This document shows positions 21,639-47,322 of a stretch of 64,000 bases of DNA, in pieces. Made by a program: the position numbers and the translations under genes. The stretch is from Centroberyx gerrardi (Eukaryota; Chordata; Actinopteri; Beryciformes; Berycidae), in the NCBI RefSeq assembly GCF_048128805.1, contig NC_136001.1:9988001-10052000 (forward strand), given 5' to 3'. Every line of letters begins with the position of its first letter. Within the stretch, counting starts at the first letter, position 1. The notes below the pieces were generated by a model. The model searched no databases. It saw nothing but the letters and a program-made list of their open reading frames with translations, and was not told the DNA's origin.

Positions 21639-22284
21639 CTACCACGGCCTCCAGAGGGCGCTGTGGACTGGACTCTTCTCTTTGCTGTGGACTGGACTCT
21701 TCTCTTTGCTGTGGACTGGACTCTTCTCTTTGCTGATGCTGGTCTGGACTGGGCAGCTCAGAAGAGACAAACCAGCCTCTCTCAGGTTCTGATCAGAGGA
21801 AGACTGCAGGTTGTGGAAGTGGTTCAGCAGTCTTCTCTGGGACTGTGTCTTCACCTCCTCCTTGGACAGGAAGTGCTCCACCTCTTGGACACACCTGGAG
21901 TAGCCCTGATTGACAGCTGCTGAGTCCACAGGTTGGTGCTGCTGCTGTCGTGTCAGGAAGCAAACTGTCATCTCCAGGATGTCTGCTTTCTCCAGCTTGG
22001 AGTCAGGCTGCTGTTTGAGGAACTCTGGACCCAGGAGAGACTTGAGCTGCTCAATGCTGCTGTTGATTCGCTCTCTGCGTAACTTCTCCACCACTGGCTT
22101 TCTGAGCTGCAGAAGGAAGAGAAAAGTCATTAATAAACTTATTCTGGAGAATAACATGAAGATGAATCAGTAGGAACATGAATGATGTTGAAGTGTCCAT
22201 GATCTTGAGCCTTCAATTTACCTTGTGTGTCAGAGTCAGCTGCTCCTGAGAATTGGTCATTGCTGAAGTGATTGTAGGAGCCAT
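21639..22284 (-). CDS. her4: Her4 copy 5 (inverted), WRPW present
   Basis: Minus strand: exon 1 22222-22284, exon 2 21639-22106, 176 residues with three KEKSPVHS repeats and WRPW, almost identical to copy 1 and copy 6. Sequence identity to the other copies stops just after the stop codon (about 21630) and again at about 22660 upstream. So only promoter plus coding region are shared, and the usual hairpin-rich 3' UTR is absent. This pattern suggests gene conversion onto an older copy. Confidence 0.92.
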
Positions 22285-22660
22285 GGCTGGATCTCTGTGC
22301 TGTAGAGGTTTCTGTAGAGAGAATCTGATCTCTGCTGGCTTCATCCCTCCTATTTATAGTCCCAAATCTCCATATGAATGTGTGGGTCTTGGTCTGGTTG
22401 GACTTTCTCACAGTCTCAACCAATCAGAGAGCTTGGTAAGACAATAAGGGATGCAACATGCTGAATGCTCTTATTGGTGGGGGACAATGGTTAGATCTCA
22501 GGGGAACAGGTGGAGGACTGGGGGTGATGGAGAGAGACTCACAGAGCTCTGTGTGAATCTGGGAAAGTGGTGACCCTGCAGAGAGAGCAGATCTGCTGCC
22601 TCATGTTGTGATCAATGACTTTGACTGAGCACACGCTCATCATCCCATCACACACATGAG
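22285..22660 (-). promoter_or_regulatory. her4: her4 copy 5 promoter core
   Basis: Minus-strand TATAAATA (22351-22358) and CSL TGTGAGAA (22405-22412), then the conserved upstream core. The E-box position is CACATG-like here rather than CACGTG. Confidence 0.7.
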
Positions 22661-23430
22661 AGACTGACAGAAATATTGTTAACTTTTCATTTTTCATAAA
22701 CAAGAGAGATGTGTGTTTTTTATTGGATGTTGTGTTGAGTATTTAGATCAGTGAATTTAACTTCTAAAATACTGACAGTAGCAATTTCCATTATGTCATT
22801 CTTCTGTAAGTCTTACTGAATATCTCAGTTATCCAAACTTATCCAACTTGTAAGCATAACACTACATGATCCAATATCTAGTCTTTTTTAAAAACAAAAA
22901 GTGGCAGTGTGTTTCACTTGGCTTGTTTCTACTGTAACTGCTGGATCAGTAGTCAAGATGATAGTCAAAATAACCATTAAATTAGAAAGTGCTGCTCCAA
23001 ACCCATAGTCTTGATGCACTAGAATCTTTTTTTAATACATATTAAGTCCAACTAATCCCTTTATCAACACCCAGATCAAAATATTTTTTATTATGTTTTA
23101 AATTAAGCTGCTATGGCATCAAGACTATAAGTGTGCTTTAATTTACTATGAGTGTACTTCAAGTTATAGTTCTCCTGCACCGTGACCAGCACCTGACCAA
23201 TTCAGGAATGCGCTCTCTTTCATCATCTCAGACAAAATAAACAGCCTGGAATGCAGAGGAACAAAAAAAAAAAGGCTTTTGAATTTTCATTAATCCTTAG
23301 CATGTCTGCATTCCTTATAGCAGCCTCATACGCCACTTCACAAAAGCCTGGTAATGACAAGTCTTGATGTTTGGAATTTTTATTCACAGACAGTGAGACA
23401 CAACTCGTAAACTGACTCCATAGTTAATGT
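22661..23430. other. Spacer between divergent her4 copies, no gene
   Basis: AT-rich; nothing recognised before module A. The homologous upstream core ends at about 22660. Confidence 0.4.
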
Positions 23431-23439
23431 GATGTGCAA

Positions 23440-23560
23440 CCAGACACACTTCTTTTGTTCTTAATGAAACCAGTGAATGGACAGAGTGTGGGAAACCAGG
23501 GAAAACTCACTCACAGAGCCCCAGTGGGACAATAGATCCAGACCTCTAGACAGAAAGGTC
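23440..23560. promoter_or_regulatory. Spacer module A (CSL site), between divergent copies 5 and 6
   Basis: TGTGGGAA at 23487-23494; the most diverged module A. It lies upstream of both copy 5 (minus) and copy 6 (plus), so it could serve both. Confidence 0.6.
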
Positions 23561-24117
23561 AGCGATGGGGAGAGGAATTCTTTACTTTATTGTATTTTAA
23601 CTGTTTACGTTATTGACACATTAAAACAGATAGTATCTTGTTTTATATACATTTAAAGATAAAGTTTCAAACATATAAACTGATATCAATAGATCAGTTG
23701 AATTTAAATCAATTTGTAAATGACAAAATCTTTTATTTAAAATATGCAAAAGAAGAGAATTCCTCCCCCCATTCCTATGGTTTTATATAAGCTGAAGTAC
23801 TAGCCTCATCATATTTATATCATGAATTGTTAATGTAGCTTTTTTTTACCACATACATTTTAGCCTAGATTCTTTTAATTAAAGAAAATAAATTGTTAGA
23901 AGCTGTATGAATTAATGAATTAAATAATGAATGAATGAATGAATGCATTTAATTATGAAATCTATGCATAAATACATTGGATGCTTAAATTCATTTTTAG
24001 GTTACATACCAAGTCAAAATATTTGTGTTTATTCTTGTTGTGCTCCCCTAATTGAGGAGTGTCTAAACAACAAACTTTACCCTCAGGGGAGCTGGTTGTG
24101 TGGGGATGAATTAGCAT

Positions 24118-24270
24118 TTAACAAGGCACACGCCTATTGTTGAGTGGAAGCTCGGTCAATGGGCAGAGTGTGGGAAAGCTCTGGAGAGCAGAGTCACAGT
24201 TCAGTGTGATTAGCATCCTCAACCCCACCAGCACCTGACTATTCTCCAAAGGGAGTTGGCACACTTAGGA
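24118..24270. promoter_or_regulatory. Spacer module B (CSL site), between copies 5 and 6
   Basis: TGTGGGAA at 24169-24176. Differs from the array version by an altered segment after CACGCC and a few substitutions. A CT-rich run follows (about 24280-24312). Confidence 0.6.
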
Positions 24271-25279
24271 GGAAGAATTTCTCTCTCCTCTCTCTCCTCT
24301 CTCTCTCTCTGGTGCCAATTCCCTAACTTGCCAACTTCATTTCCCTCTACCTACTGTTTAATGGGACATCACTTCAATCCAAGCCTTTCTTTTTATGTCC
24401 ATTGATGGATGCCAAGCTGCCAAGGCAATACCGCCCTTACAACAGGGACCATAATGGAAACAAGCTAGTGACTTGTGTTATGGTTGATGTTTTCACATAC
24501 ATGCACTTTTGTGTAAATGGCATGGGCTTTAAGAATCTTTGAAATAAATTAACTAACCCTAGCCAAGAGAGCACAGAGTGGAAAAGTGGATCCAGGATTG
24601 AGTGATGGAACATGAAATGCAACACAAGATGGTAAATCTCTCTCTTTAAGGGGATTGATTTTACAAAAACACAAAGAGGACTTCATTTTCTTTTTACCAG
24701 TTACCAAATACCCTTCATTGCTGGACATCAGGAACCACTGTACAATAACATAACACAAATCTGTGGTCGCCGGGAGTAGGCCCCTTCTTTCACCTAACCA
24801 CAATATAGGCCTAAACCTAAATCTAAATCTAAATTCTATAATTCAATCATCTTTTTAGGTGTATAAAAACTTAAAACACACTCTTCCTTTCACATATAAT
24901 AGCATTTTTATTTACAGTTTCTGAGACACTGGGCAAGAAGATAATAAATGCATTGAAGGCTATTTGCGCTCCTCCTCACAGCTTCGCCAAAACAATGCAG
25001 CATCAAAATCCTAAATGCATTGAAATGTCCGGCCTTATTGGCACTCCTCACATATAGCTTCACCAAATAATCAAATTCAACATCAGAATCAGAAGGAAAA
25101 AAAAACAGGATCTATCAGCCAATCATTGAGCAGCATTAATTAAGAGTAGGCAACATTTTCACATGCAAAAACGTAAGCGCATTGTATTGGCATGGACTGT
25201 GAAAGTTAGAATTAAAAAGAAAAACAGTTTCTATACTAACTTTTCTGAATGACTAAGGTCTCTTCTACTTAAACTAAAC

Positions 25280-25490
25280 CCTTAGAAAACCCAGCCAGTG
25301 GTGTTGTTTCCCTCCAGATGGTTGGTGACGTCAGGGTCTGTCCCTCGCACAACACAAGGCCAATAGTAGTCAATGAAGCTCCATTCAAAGACCTTTTGTA
25401 GTGCATTGACCGCAGCACACAGGAATCAGTGTGGGAAACTGAGATCAACTCTCTACTCACACCGACTACCAGCCACAAGACAGAGAACAC
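25280..25490. promoter_or_regulatory. Spacer module C (CSL, CRE-like), between copies 5 and 6
   Basis: TGTGGGAA at 25430-25437 and GTGACGTCAG near 25325. Order A-B-C relative to copy 6 is the same as in the array. Confidence 0.6.
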
Positions 25491-25844
25491 ATCTGCTACA
25501 TCTGGACACCAGGATGAATATCAACTGAATTTCAGTTAACTGTTACTCAGTGAACATCTCATCACAGCATAGTGGCCCAAACTAGTAAAATTGGGTTTGC
25601 TTAAAAAACCTCAACAGCTTCAATACTTGGTCACAATATTGAAATATTTTGGCCTAAATATGAAAATATAAAATATTTTTAAAATGTATAGCTTTTAACA
25701 TTTAAAATCTTCGTAACCGATATCAAATCAGTTGTGAATTTAGGGATTGTGATTTTAGGCCAATCCAGCACAAATGCAGCAAGACTTTTAAAGAGGGAAG
25801 GTGCTTTTAATGTCTTTTTTTTTTTTTTTCAATGTCTGTCAGTC

Positions 25845-26221
25845 TCCCACGTGTGTGATGGGATGATGAGCGTGTGCTCAGTCTGCATCATTGATCCCAA
25901 CATGAGGCAGCAGATCTGCTCTCTCTGTAGGGTCACCACTTTCCCAGATTCACACAGAGCTCTGTGAGTCTCTCTCCATCACCCCCAGTCCTCCATCTGT
26001 TCCCCTGAGATCTAACCATTGTCCCCCAGCAATAAGAGCATTCAGCATGTTGCATCCCTTATTGTCTTACCAAGCTCTCTGATTGGTTAAGACTGTGAGA
26101 AAGTCCAACCAGACCAAGACTCACACATTCATATGGAGATTTGGGACTATAAATAGGAGGGATGAAGCCAGCAGAGATCAGATTCTCTCTACAGAAACCT
26201 CTACAGCACAGAGATCCAGCC
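25845..26221 (+). promoter_or_regulatory. her4: her4 copy 6 promoter core
   Basis: CACGTG (25848-25853), CSL TGTGAGAA (26094-26101) and TATAAATA (26148-26155). Homology to the other copies begins abruptly at about 25841 after a poly(T) run. Confidence 0.75.
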
Positions 26222-26867
26222 ATGGCTCCTACAATCACTTCAGCAATGACCAATTCTCAGGAGCAGCTGACTCTGACACACAAGGTAAATTGAAGGCTCA
26301 AGATCATGGACACTTAAACATCATTCATGTTCCTACTGATTCATCTTCATGTTATTCTCCAGAATAAGTTTATTAATGACTTTCTTCCTTCTTCTGCAGC
26401 TCAGAAAGCCAGTGGTGGAGAAGTTACGCAGAGAGCGAATCAACAGCAGCATTGAGCAGCTCAAGTCTCTCCTGGGTCCAGAGTTCCTCAAACAGCAGCC
26501 TGACTCCAAGCTGGAGAAAGCAGACATCCTGGAGATGACAGTTTGCTTCCTGACACGACAGCAGCAGCACCAACCTGTGGACTCAGCAGCTGTCAATCAG
26601 GGCTACTCCAGGTGTGTCCAAGAGGTGGAGCACTTCCTGACCAAGGAGGAGGTGAAGACACAGTCCCAGAGAAGACTGCTGAACCACTTCCACAACCTGC
26701 AGTCTTCCTCTGATCAGAACCTGAGAGAGGCTGGCTTGTCTCTTCTGAGCTGCCCAGTCCAGACCAGCATCAGCAAAGAGAAGAGTCCAGTCCACAGCAA
26801 AGAGAAGAGTCCAGTCCACAGCAAAGAGAAGAGTCCAGTCCACAGCGCCCTCTGGAGGCCGTGGTAG
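26222..26867 (+). CDS. her4: Her4 copy 6, WRPW present
   Basis: Exons 26222-26284 and 26400-26867 give 176 residues with three KEKSPVHS repeats and WRPW. One visible change in the Orange region, HFLTKEE for HFLSKEE. This is the her4 copy nearest pank4. Its 3' UTR is clearly diverged from the array copies after about 26925, although its coding exons are almost identical to theirs. Confidence 0.93.
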
Positions 26868-27690
26868 AGATCTGCAGACTGGAGCTCACACCACACAAAC
26901 TGAAATGACCATATTGGTCAAAGCCTATTATCAAAGATTTTATTCTGAAATGGAATAGGTGTGTTCCTCTGTCTATGCAGAAGGTTTTTATTCATGACTA
27001 AGCCCTATTGGGCTGACATTTTGATTTCCTTTTGAAATTGTGTTTTCAAAGAAAAAGGCAAAATTGCGTATTTTTTTCTTACTGGAAATGTTGAGTAACA
27101 AAACCATGTATTCTATGAATACCATGTTTTCTTTTGTTTATTGATCAATATGCTGAAAACGTGGCAATTCTTGGCCAGCATCATCACACCTGCCTTAAAT
27201 TCCTGTGACTCTTCTGTCAAGATTAATTCAATTACTGTTAATTGGTCATTTTTAAAGGAATAGGCAAATCTCATTTGTTAATGCTACCATCTTGTGGTGT
27301 TTTGTTTAATGTGCACCTTTTATGGTGTTGCACCTGTATGAACTATTCTTCCTTCACAAGGATTATTGATCCATGTTGGGTCGTGTAATAATTTGTTCTA
27401 AGATCAAAATGCTTTAATGTTTTGAATTGTCATTTATGTATATGAATGCACAATTCAAAGTTACTTATTTTCTCTCAGTGCAAGAGAGAAGTTGTGTTTA
27501 GCCTGTGCTAAACGATTCCCTGTCTTTTGTAAAGACAGCTTTTTCCTCTATTCTGTTAGAGTACATTGTTTCTTGGAGCACGTGTCCAAGTTTTAGCTGT
27601 GATGCATCATCACTAATGATGCCTAATGCCTCTTGTTGAGACACTTAAACCTGATGTGACCCATTTATTCTATTTTCAATAAACAGTCAT
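26868..27690 (+). other. her4: her4 copy 6 3' UTR, diverged but hairpins kept
   Basis: Ends near AATAAA (27678-27683). The primary sequence has drifted from copies 1-4, yet TGACCA-TAT-TGGTCA (26906-26920), TGTCTTT-TGT-AAAGACA (27521-27537; loop changed from TAT) and GTGATG-CAT-CATCAC (27599-27613; loop changed from TGT) keep perfect stems and pyrimidine-purine-pyrimidine loops. Confidence 0.65.
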
Positions 27691-27763
27691 TAACTGAATC
27701 TTGAATTTTGCAATTTCATTCTTTACATAGATAAAAGATCAGTGGGGCAGTGGAGATCAAATA

Positions 27764-27764
<1 letters not shown>

Positions 27765-27826
<62 letters not shown>
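27765..27826. repeat. (TCTA)n microsatellite
   Basis: About 15 uninterrupted TCTA units. Confidence 0.95.
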
Positions 27827-27999
27827 ATGTTTGTTTGTATAGCCATTGTTAAATTCTCAACTTCCACATTATAAAAACAATAAATGAAAACCACAAGCCT
27901 AATTAGACCCTGAATTCTTTATCTGTCTCTCTATATATGTATCTATCTCTCTATATCTCTGTCTCCATTTAGAGTAAACATGCTCACTGTACTGTCAGC

Positions 28000-28510
28000 T
28001 GGCATAATTGAACCAGCAATCTTATGGTCACCAGCCCTGCTCTCTAACCACTGAACCACATCACCTCCCTGAAATACTGGCACAACCTGATAAGCCCATG
28101 TTGAATGAAATCCCACCATGCCAGCTGGTTGAAATAACAACGGCTGACTAATGAAAACATAGATGCTCTGATATGGAGCCTGAAGCCTCAGGACATGTAA
28201 ACATTTTACTGATGTTCTTACTCAGAGTGACTTAAAAACACTGTCAGGAAGGTGCAGGATTTGAACCTGAAACCTTCTGATTACAAGAAAGTCTCTCTAC
28301 CCACTGGATCATCAGGTTATGTTCTTTGATAATGTCTAAACCTATAAAGAGTCCAACCATGCCAGCTGGGTTAAATACCAAGACTGGAAAAGCAAATGTG
28401 ATTAAAAACAGGTCAAACCTCTTCCACAGTCCCCAGACCAGTTTTCACTCTGGAGTCACATGTGAGCCGGGAGCATGGGATCAAACCCCACCAGAAACCA
28501 GGTGAGTCAA
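28000..28510 (-). mobile_element. tRNA-derived SINE cluster
   Basis: On the minus strand there are up to three tRNA-like heads: 28075-28010 (A-box-like GGTTCAGTGGTTAGAG, B-box-like GGTTCAATTAT), 28316-28250 (CCAGTGGGTAGAG, GGTTCAAATCC) and a weaker one near 28490-28450. ACCATGCCAGCTGG is repeated beside the first two (28107 and 28358). None folds as a functional tRNA by eye; these are retroposed repeats. Confidence 0.55.
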
Positions 28511-28936
28511 GATACAAGAAGAGTGCTGAAAATCAAAATACTAATATCCTACACTACACTAAAAGCCTTCAAATCAAAAAAGCACAACAACAAATAGAAA
28601 CAATAACAAATAGACAACTGAACCAAAATAAAACCAAAAACCAAAAAGACAATTCCAAAAAATCTCTAAATACTTAAGAGGAACAAACTAATGCAACAAC
28701 TGAAATGAAAACTCAAGCGAAATTGAAACCCAACTGAAATCTAAAACAGCTATAAAAAACACGAGCCTATATTAAAAATGAAATCTCAACTGAGGTCAAT
28801 CAATAATAATCTATTTTTCCTTCTTTCTCTCTCTCTATAAAGAGAGAAAAGAGGGAGAGAAATAAGCAGCATATATAGATCTATATATACACATCTATGA
28901 CAATACATATCAGAATCATATTCATAAATACAGCAC

Positions 28937-28939
<3 letters not shown>

Positions 28940-29000
<61 letters not shown>
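28940..29000. repeat. (TCTA)n microsatellite
   Basis: A second TCTA array of about 15 units, just upstream of the pank4 start region. Confidence 0.95.
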
Positions 29001-29029
29001 CTAACAGACTTGATCATGGGACTGTGATG

Positions 29030-29139
29030 TTTACAGTCAAGACCACGCCCACTATTTTGGCAGATGAGCGTGCATCGTGATTGGACGACGGGACGCACGC
29101 AGCCACCCAAGCAGCGTCAGGTCGTTTCAGTTGTCGACG
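29030..29139 (+). promoter_or_regulatory. pank4: pank4 promoter and 5' UTR
   Basis: A short stretch with CpGs (GACGACGGGACGCACGC), an inverted CCAAT (GATTGG, 29079-29084) and no TATA box, as expected of a housekeeping gene. Confidence 0.5.
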
Positions 29140-42502
<13,363 letters not shown>

Positions 42503-43730
42503 GCCGTGAGCCGGGGGCGGGTTTATGTTGGACAGTGGGCCGAGCTCGGGGGAACCAGTCGGAGCTCAGAACGTGGTGAGGAGGATGATGGTACCGCCAC
42601 TCGCTGAATGAATGATTGTAACGCTGATTGTAAAATTCAGGCAGGTTTTAACGGTGATCATTAACAGGGAGGCATTAAATTGATTTGAAAACTTTGTGGG
42701 TAATTTTAGCACAGGTTTTATTCAGATGATTTGCATCGATTTCAGGTCTCTGTCCAATATGCTGTACAATCACTTAGTTTGCCGCCATCTTTGCTGCCTA
42801 CTGACCTCATTCAGTAACTGAAGTGTGTTGTAGTTAGAAGGGAAATCATCAAGGGTTGTCTTCGATAGACTTAACAGACTGTTATGACAGATGAGATCTT
42901 AGCTTGTAGACACAGGCATCAGAGACAAGAGTTTATAAAAAAAATATTGCATCAGTCATTGGCACCCTGCCACAGCATCCAGTTACCATAACGACGCTGT
43001 GCCCCCATAATGGGGATGAGACACTTTGGCGTGCGTGTGTGTGTGCGCACGTGTGTGTGAGCGTGCGGTAATTACAGCTTTCAGTGGTAAAGCTTTTCAC
43101 AAAAAGTGTTTTTAATGTGCCTTGAGGCCGATGTGATCAAATCATCATTCACTCAACACAGAATTCAACCAGCTTGCTTTTAATTCCTGTTGAAGGCTAC
43201 AATATACACACTGTCTGCTTTTGTTTTCCAGTGATTTCACATCGTAGACTAGGTCGAATCCACGGTTTCCTGTTTCTCATTACTGCCAGAGGATGAGCTG
43301 AGATTATTGAATAATTATTCAGTGTTATTATCATTTAGTTGTTAAAGTTGCTTCAGGGAATGTGTTTGATCAGTGTGAGTAGCAGCACTTTATCAGAGGA
43401 GGTTTGAAGTAATTGTACAGCGTTACTCCACAAGGTGGCAGTATTCTACTGTGAAGTAGATTCTTTTAATGTCTCAAAACTTTCCCAGGGTGCTTGGTGT
43501 CAAAATCAACACTGCATATTTCAGGTTAAAATATTTTATCTTTGATTCTTTAATGATTTTTCTCTCATGAAAGCACCACATTAAAATTATGTTTTTTTTA
43601 TTGAACTGGGAGCCATAGCCTGTTGGGCTGTGGCATGGATTTACTGTAATAAGGAAATTGGCATGTAGAAGTAAAAGCTGCTATTGATCCCTAAATTATG
43701 ATGCAATTGTTCGAAGGCAATAAAACCACA
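42503..43730 (+). other. pank4: pank4 3' UTR and flank
   Basis: Poly(A) signal candidates are ATTAAA (42674-42679) and AATAAA (43719-43724). A short alternating purine-pyrimidine GT/GC run lies at about 43030-43070. No other gene was seen. Confidence 0.45.
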
Positions 43731-46112
43731 CCGCTTCATTTGTAACAAACATGCAACACTGTGAGATTATAGAAAGTGGCTAAAATATTGGTGATTTCAC
43801 TGTACAACAAGTTAACTATCTACTATTTCAAGGTAGTTCATCGAAAGCCTTGCCTTGCTGTCAAAATGTTTCCCAAAGTTATAGTCGCTTGACATGTGGA
43901 CTCACTTTGTGATATTGTATCGTCATTTGTACATATATGTGAGATATACAAGTATTTGTGTACATAATTCATTTGCATCACTTCATATAAGCACACAAAG
44001 CACAATTTTGTGTATTATATTCTTCTCCTGACAATCAATTTTAATTAAATTGTGAATAACCTATATTTTACTCATTTGTGTGTTTGCCTGTTCCTTTTGC
44101 TTTTGCTTTTTGGATGCGGCAAGAGGGTTTCACTGTGTGCAGCCATCGAGGAAAAAAAACGGGAGTGTTGAGAATTGCCACATGCACCCATATTTAAGCT
44201 CCCAGCCTGCCCCTGGCGGTATAGCAGCTAGACACCCTGGTATGTGGTAGTGGATGCCTGCTGGGGAGCCATGTGCTGATAATGTATGAGGCGGCCTGGC
44301 AGGGGGTCCTCCTGCTATTCCTCTCCCTCATCACTCCCACTGCCAAAAAAAAAAAAAACGCATACCAATTCTGCAAGGTGCCACATGCATTCGGTGCACT
44401 CTGCGTATTAGACTGTCCTGTTCCCTGGTGTCGTACCTGCTGAAGAGAATTGTTTGGGGTTTTTTTGTCGCTGTCCTGCGGTGGAAAATGTTTTTTATCG
44501 GGGAGGTTTCTCTCCAGTGTCAGCACACTCAGCATGTATGGGTCAAATAGCATATGCAAATAATGCCCAGTGTTTGCTTTAACCTGCTTTGACTACCAAA
44601 AAAGCACAATGCTATTTGACTCAGACCTGATTGTAAAAATACTAAGTTGTGCTTAGCATAAAAAACATAAACTCTAAACCTCAAAATATATCAAACAAAA
44701 ACAACTCGCAGGTCAAAGTTTAGATGTCTATGTTTTTTTTAGATATGCTGACATACTCTTGTAGACTTTCTGCATGCACTGAACATATAAACAGTCACAA
44801 GGACAGTTTCAATAGACTTGTTTCTACAGCTGCAGTAGGGTCAGCCCACATTTCATACAGTTTCACTTATTGTCATAAGTAAGGCCATAACATCGTGTTA
44901 CTGCAGGCCCTGGGAAACCTAGTGCAGCCTTGACTATAAATGTTGGCATAACACTAATTATTGCAGTTATAGTAAACATTAATTTTAAAAGCTGTTTTAA
45001 CTTGAGCTTTACCTTCAAAACACATGGTAGCTTAACCTCTTGTTGATTTTGAGCAACATAACATTAATTTGATATGTCAAGTCAACTTAAACATAGGATA
45101 TTGATATTGTGAACACAGTATTTTTTTTGTTCAGTTAACATCACTTTCAAGATTTATTTATGTTAGTTTCACTTGTGTCTCTTGAGTAACTTCCTTCTTA
45201 CAAATTTTCAGCATTTTTGACACATGGAGAGTTATTCTGTTATTCTCGGTGTTTGTTTTACTGTGCTTAGTGTACCAGATGGGTGGGGCTCACTGCATCA
45301 GGACATTCACATTTCAGGTAAGTGAGTCACAGAAAAATGTGATTGGCTTTCAAATTCTTTCCTGTCATTGTCCAAACTTTCTGGTACTTTTTTGCAATTG
45401 TTTTGTCCTATGTACAGCAAACCCTACACATCTAGAGTTTCAGTAGAGTAAACCAAACACCAAGAAATACTTCCAGCTACTGCTTGACCCAGGCTTGGCA
45501 GTGGTGTGACAGCACTGGGGCAGAGTACAGGCTTGAGGAAATGCAATGTTTATAAAAAAAAAAAAGACAAGAAAAAGGTGATGATTCCAGCAAGCGGACC
45601 ACTGACAGTGATTCCGGTTCTGTCTCACTCCTGACACTGAAAAGCTTTTGAGCGTCACAGGAGTCAAACAGCAGCTGCAGGGGTCCCATTCACATGTCAT
45701 CCTCTACTTTACAGCTCTGTTGATATCAAATATGCATGACACACACTGTAAGCATGAAGCAATAGGTGGAAATCTCAACTTGGAGTGGAAGTGAAAAAAT
45801 CACATAAGCAAGCATGTTAACATTTCTTTTTCAGCAAGAAACACAAGTTACTGACTGTTCTTGTGTAGGAATTCCATCAAAACATTAAAAAGCTCTGTGT
45901 ATCACATCCTGAACAAACCTCAGAAATGCAACGTTCAAGCTACTTAAAAGTGCTTTACCCAATAAACAGATTATAGATGCATGATACATACATAAATAGA
46001 CAGATAAAACAACCATACACAAATACACGCATAAGTCACAGGCCTACATACTCAACTCAAAAACTGGACCCTTCACAAGGCTAGATGTTTGTGTACTGAG
46101 TGCAGAATGATT
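43731..46112. other. Intergenic stretch between pank4 and draxin
   Basis: No gene recognised. A GC-richer part with an A-run (about 44160-44480) and a segment near 45440-45720 look like old dispersed repeats, but no family was recognised. Confidence 0.4.
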
Positions 46113-46352
46113 TTAAAGGCATACTTTGACATTTAGAATTTTAGTCTTATCTCACTTCACCAGACTCGTGTCCCGTTGTGTCACACTGGCAATTCAATAA
46201 GTGGCTTGTTAGCATTGTTTGCATTCTTCAGTCAAACCAAATGAGTATAAAGCTTACTCACTGGTTTCAATAATGCTAACAAGCATTTTTTTATGCAGAA
46301 GGACAAACCAAAATAACAGACTAAAATTATAAATGTCACACTATTCCCTTAA
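46113..46352. mobile_element. TTAA-flanked MITE
   Basis: Left end TTAAAGGCATACTTTGACATTT; the right end inverts to TTAAGGGAATAGTGTGACATTT. About 240 bases, with no coding capacity. This end sequence belongs to a widespread fish MITE type. Confidence 0.75.
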
Positions 46353-46910
46353 GTGACTTGTGCACAATCAGTTTCCAAAAATATTATATCTTTCTACACA
46401 AAAGGCATTATAGTGTGGCATAGATTTATAATTAGCTTTGCTCACACTATAGTCAAATGTCTTATGGAAATCCAATAGGAAAACCCATGAAGAATGCAAT
46501 TGCAGAGTTTCATTGTAAAATGTGTTATCCACCATTGGATAAAATCACTATTGAATATTATATTAGCTTCAATTTACCATTTACATACAAAATAGACACA
46601 TTTTAGAGGATGCAATCGTCTGTTTGGAAACATTGAGCAGTGAGCATCATGTCACATTTTTATTCTAAAACGGATAGGAGTTTTGGAATGAAAGCCTTCA
46701 GTTGAAATCTATCATGTTTAGGTGCAAATAGACTTATAGTAGAGTCTTACTGACAGTACAATGGGAATATTTTGAGGATTCAGGTGCTGTGGATGTCTGA
46801 GGCAACAGAGTTTTCAGAATCACTTTTGGTTATATAATCTTGAGGGACATTTTTGACAAGCTGTGAAAAAATCATGATGGATCACTTATGAAAAATCACA
46901 GTGATGATCG

Positions 46911-46911
46911 A

Positions 46912-46965
<54 letters not shown>
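46911..46965. repeat. (CT)n microsatellite
   Basis: A nearly pure CT run upstream of the likely draxin promoter. Confidence 0.95.
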
Positions 46966-46969
<4 letters not shown>

Positions 46970-47094
46970 CTGGCCACCTCTTTAAAATAAAGCCAATAAT
47001 AATAACAATAATAATAATAATCGCCCCATCATCCTCTCTGTCCATTGTCCCCCCTGATGGGACAATTTCCTGACATCTGTCCCCTAGTGAGAGA

Positions 47095-47322
47095 GAGTCC
47101 CGACGTGATCGCGCACACGGGGGCGCGCACCCGGAGCTAGTGACTCCCCTCATAAACCGGAGCCAGTCCCTATATGCTCGGCACATCCCGGGGTGGCGAG
47201 CGGACTACTGAGCTGCTGCTGCTGTGTTTCGCTCCTGCTCGCTGTCAACCTGCAGCCATATGACTGAGTTGCTCTTGCAATTATAATCGGCCTCAGAGGA
47301 AAACAACAACAAAGAAACGCGG
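47095..47322 (+). other. draxin: Probable non-coding first exon and promoter of draxin
   Basis: A CpG-rich patch (GATCGCGCACACGGGGGCGCGC) followed by CTCATAAACC as a weak TATA, then a stretch ending CGCGG|GTAAGA, a good donor at 47323. It is the only such island between pank4 and the draxin coding exons. Assignment to draxin rests on position and strand; no spliced transcript was available. Confidence 0.45.

Noticed and set aside
28010-28316. tRNA genes
   Set aside because: A- and B-box-like motifs are present, but stems are poor and copies are tandem with SINE body sequence.
27765-29000. CRISPR-like spacing of repeats
   Set aside because: Two TCTA microsatellites and SINE pieces, not direct repeats with unique spacers, and the genome is eukaryotic.
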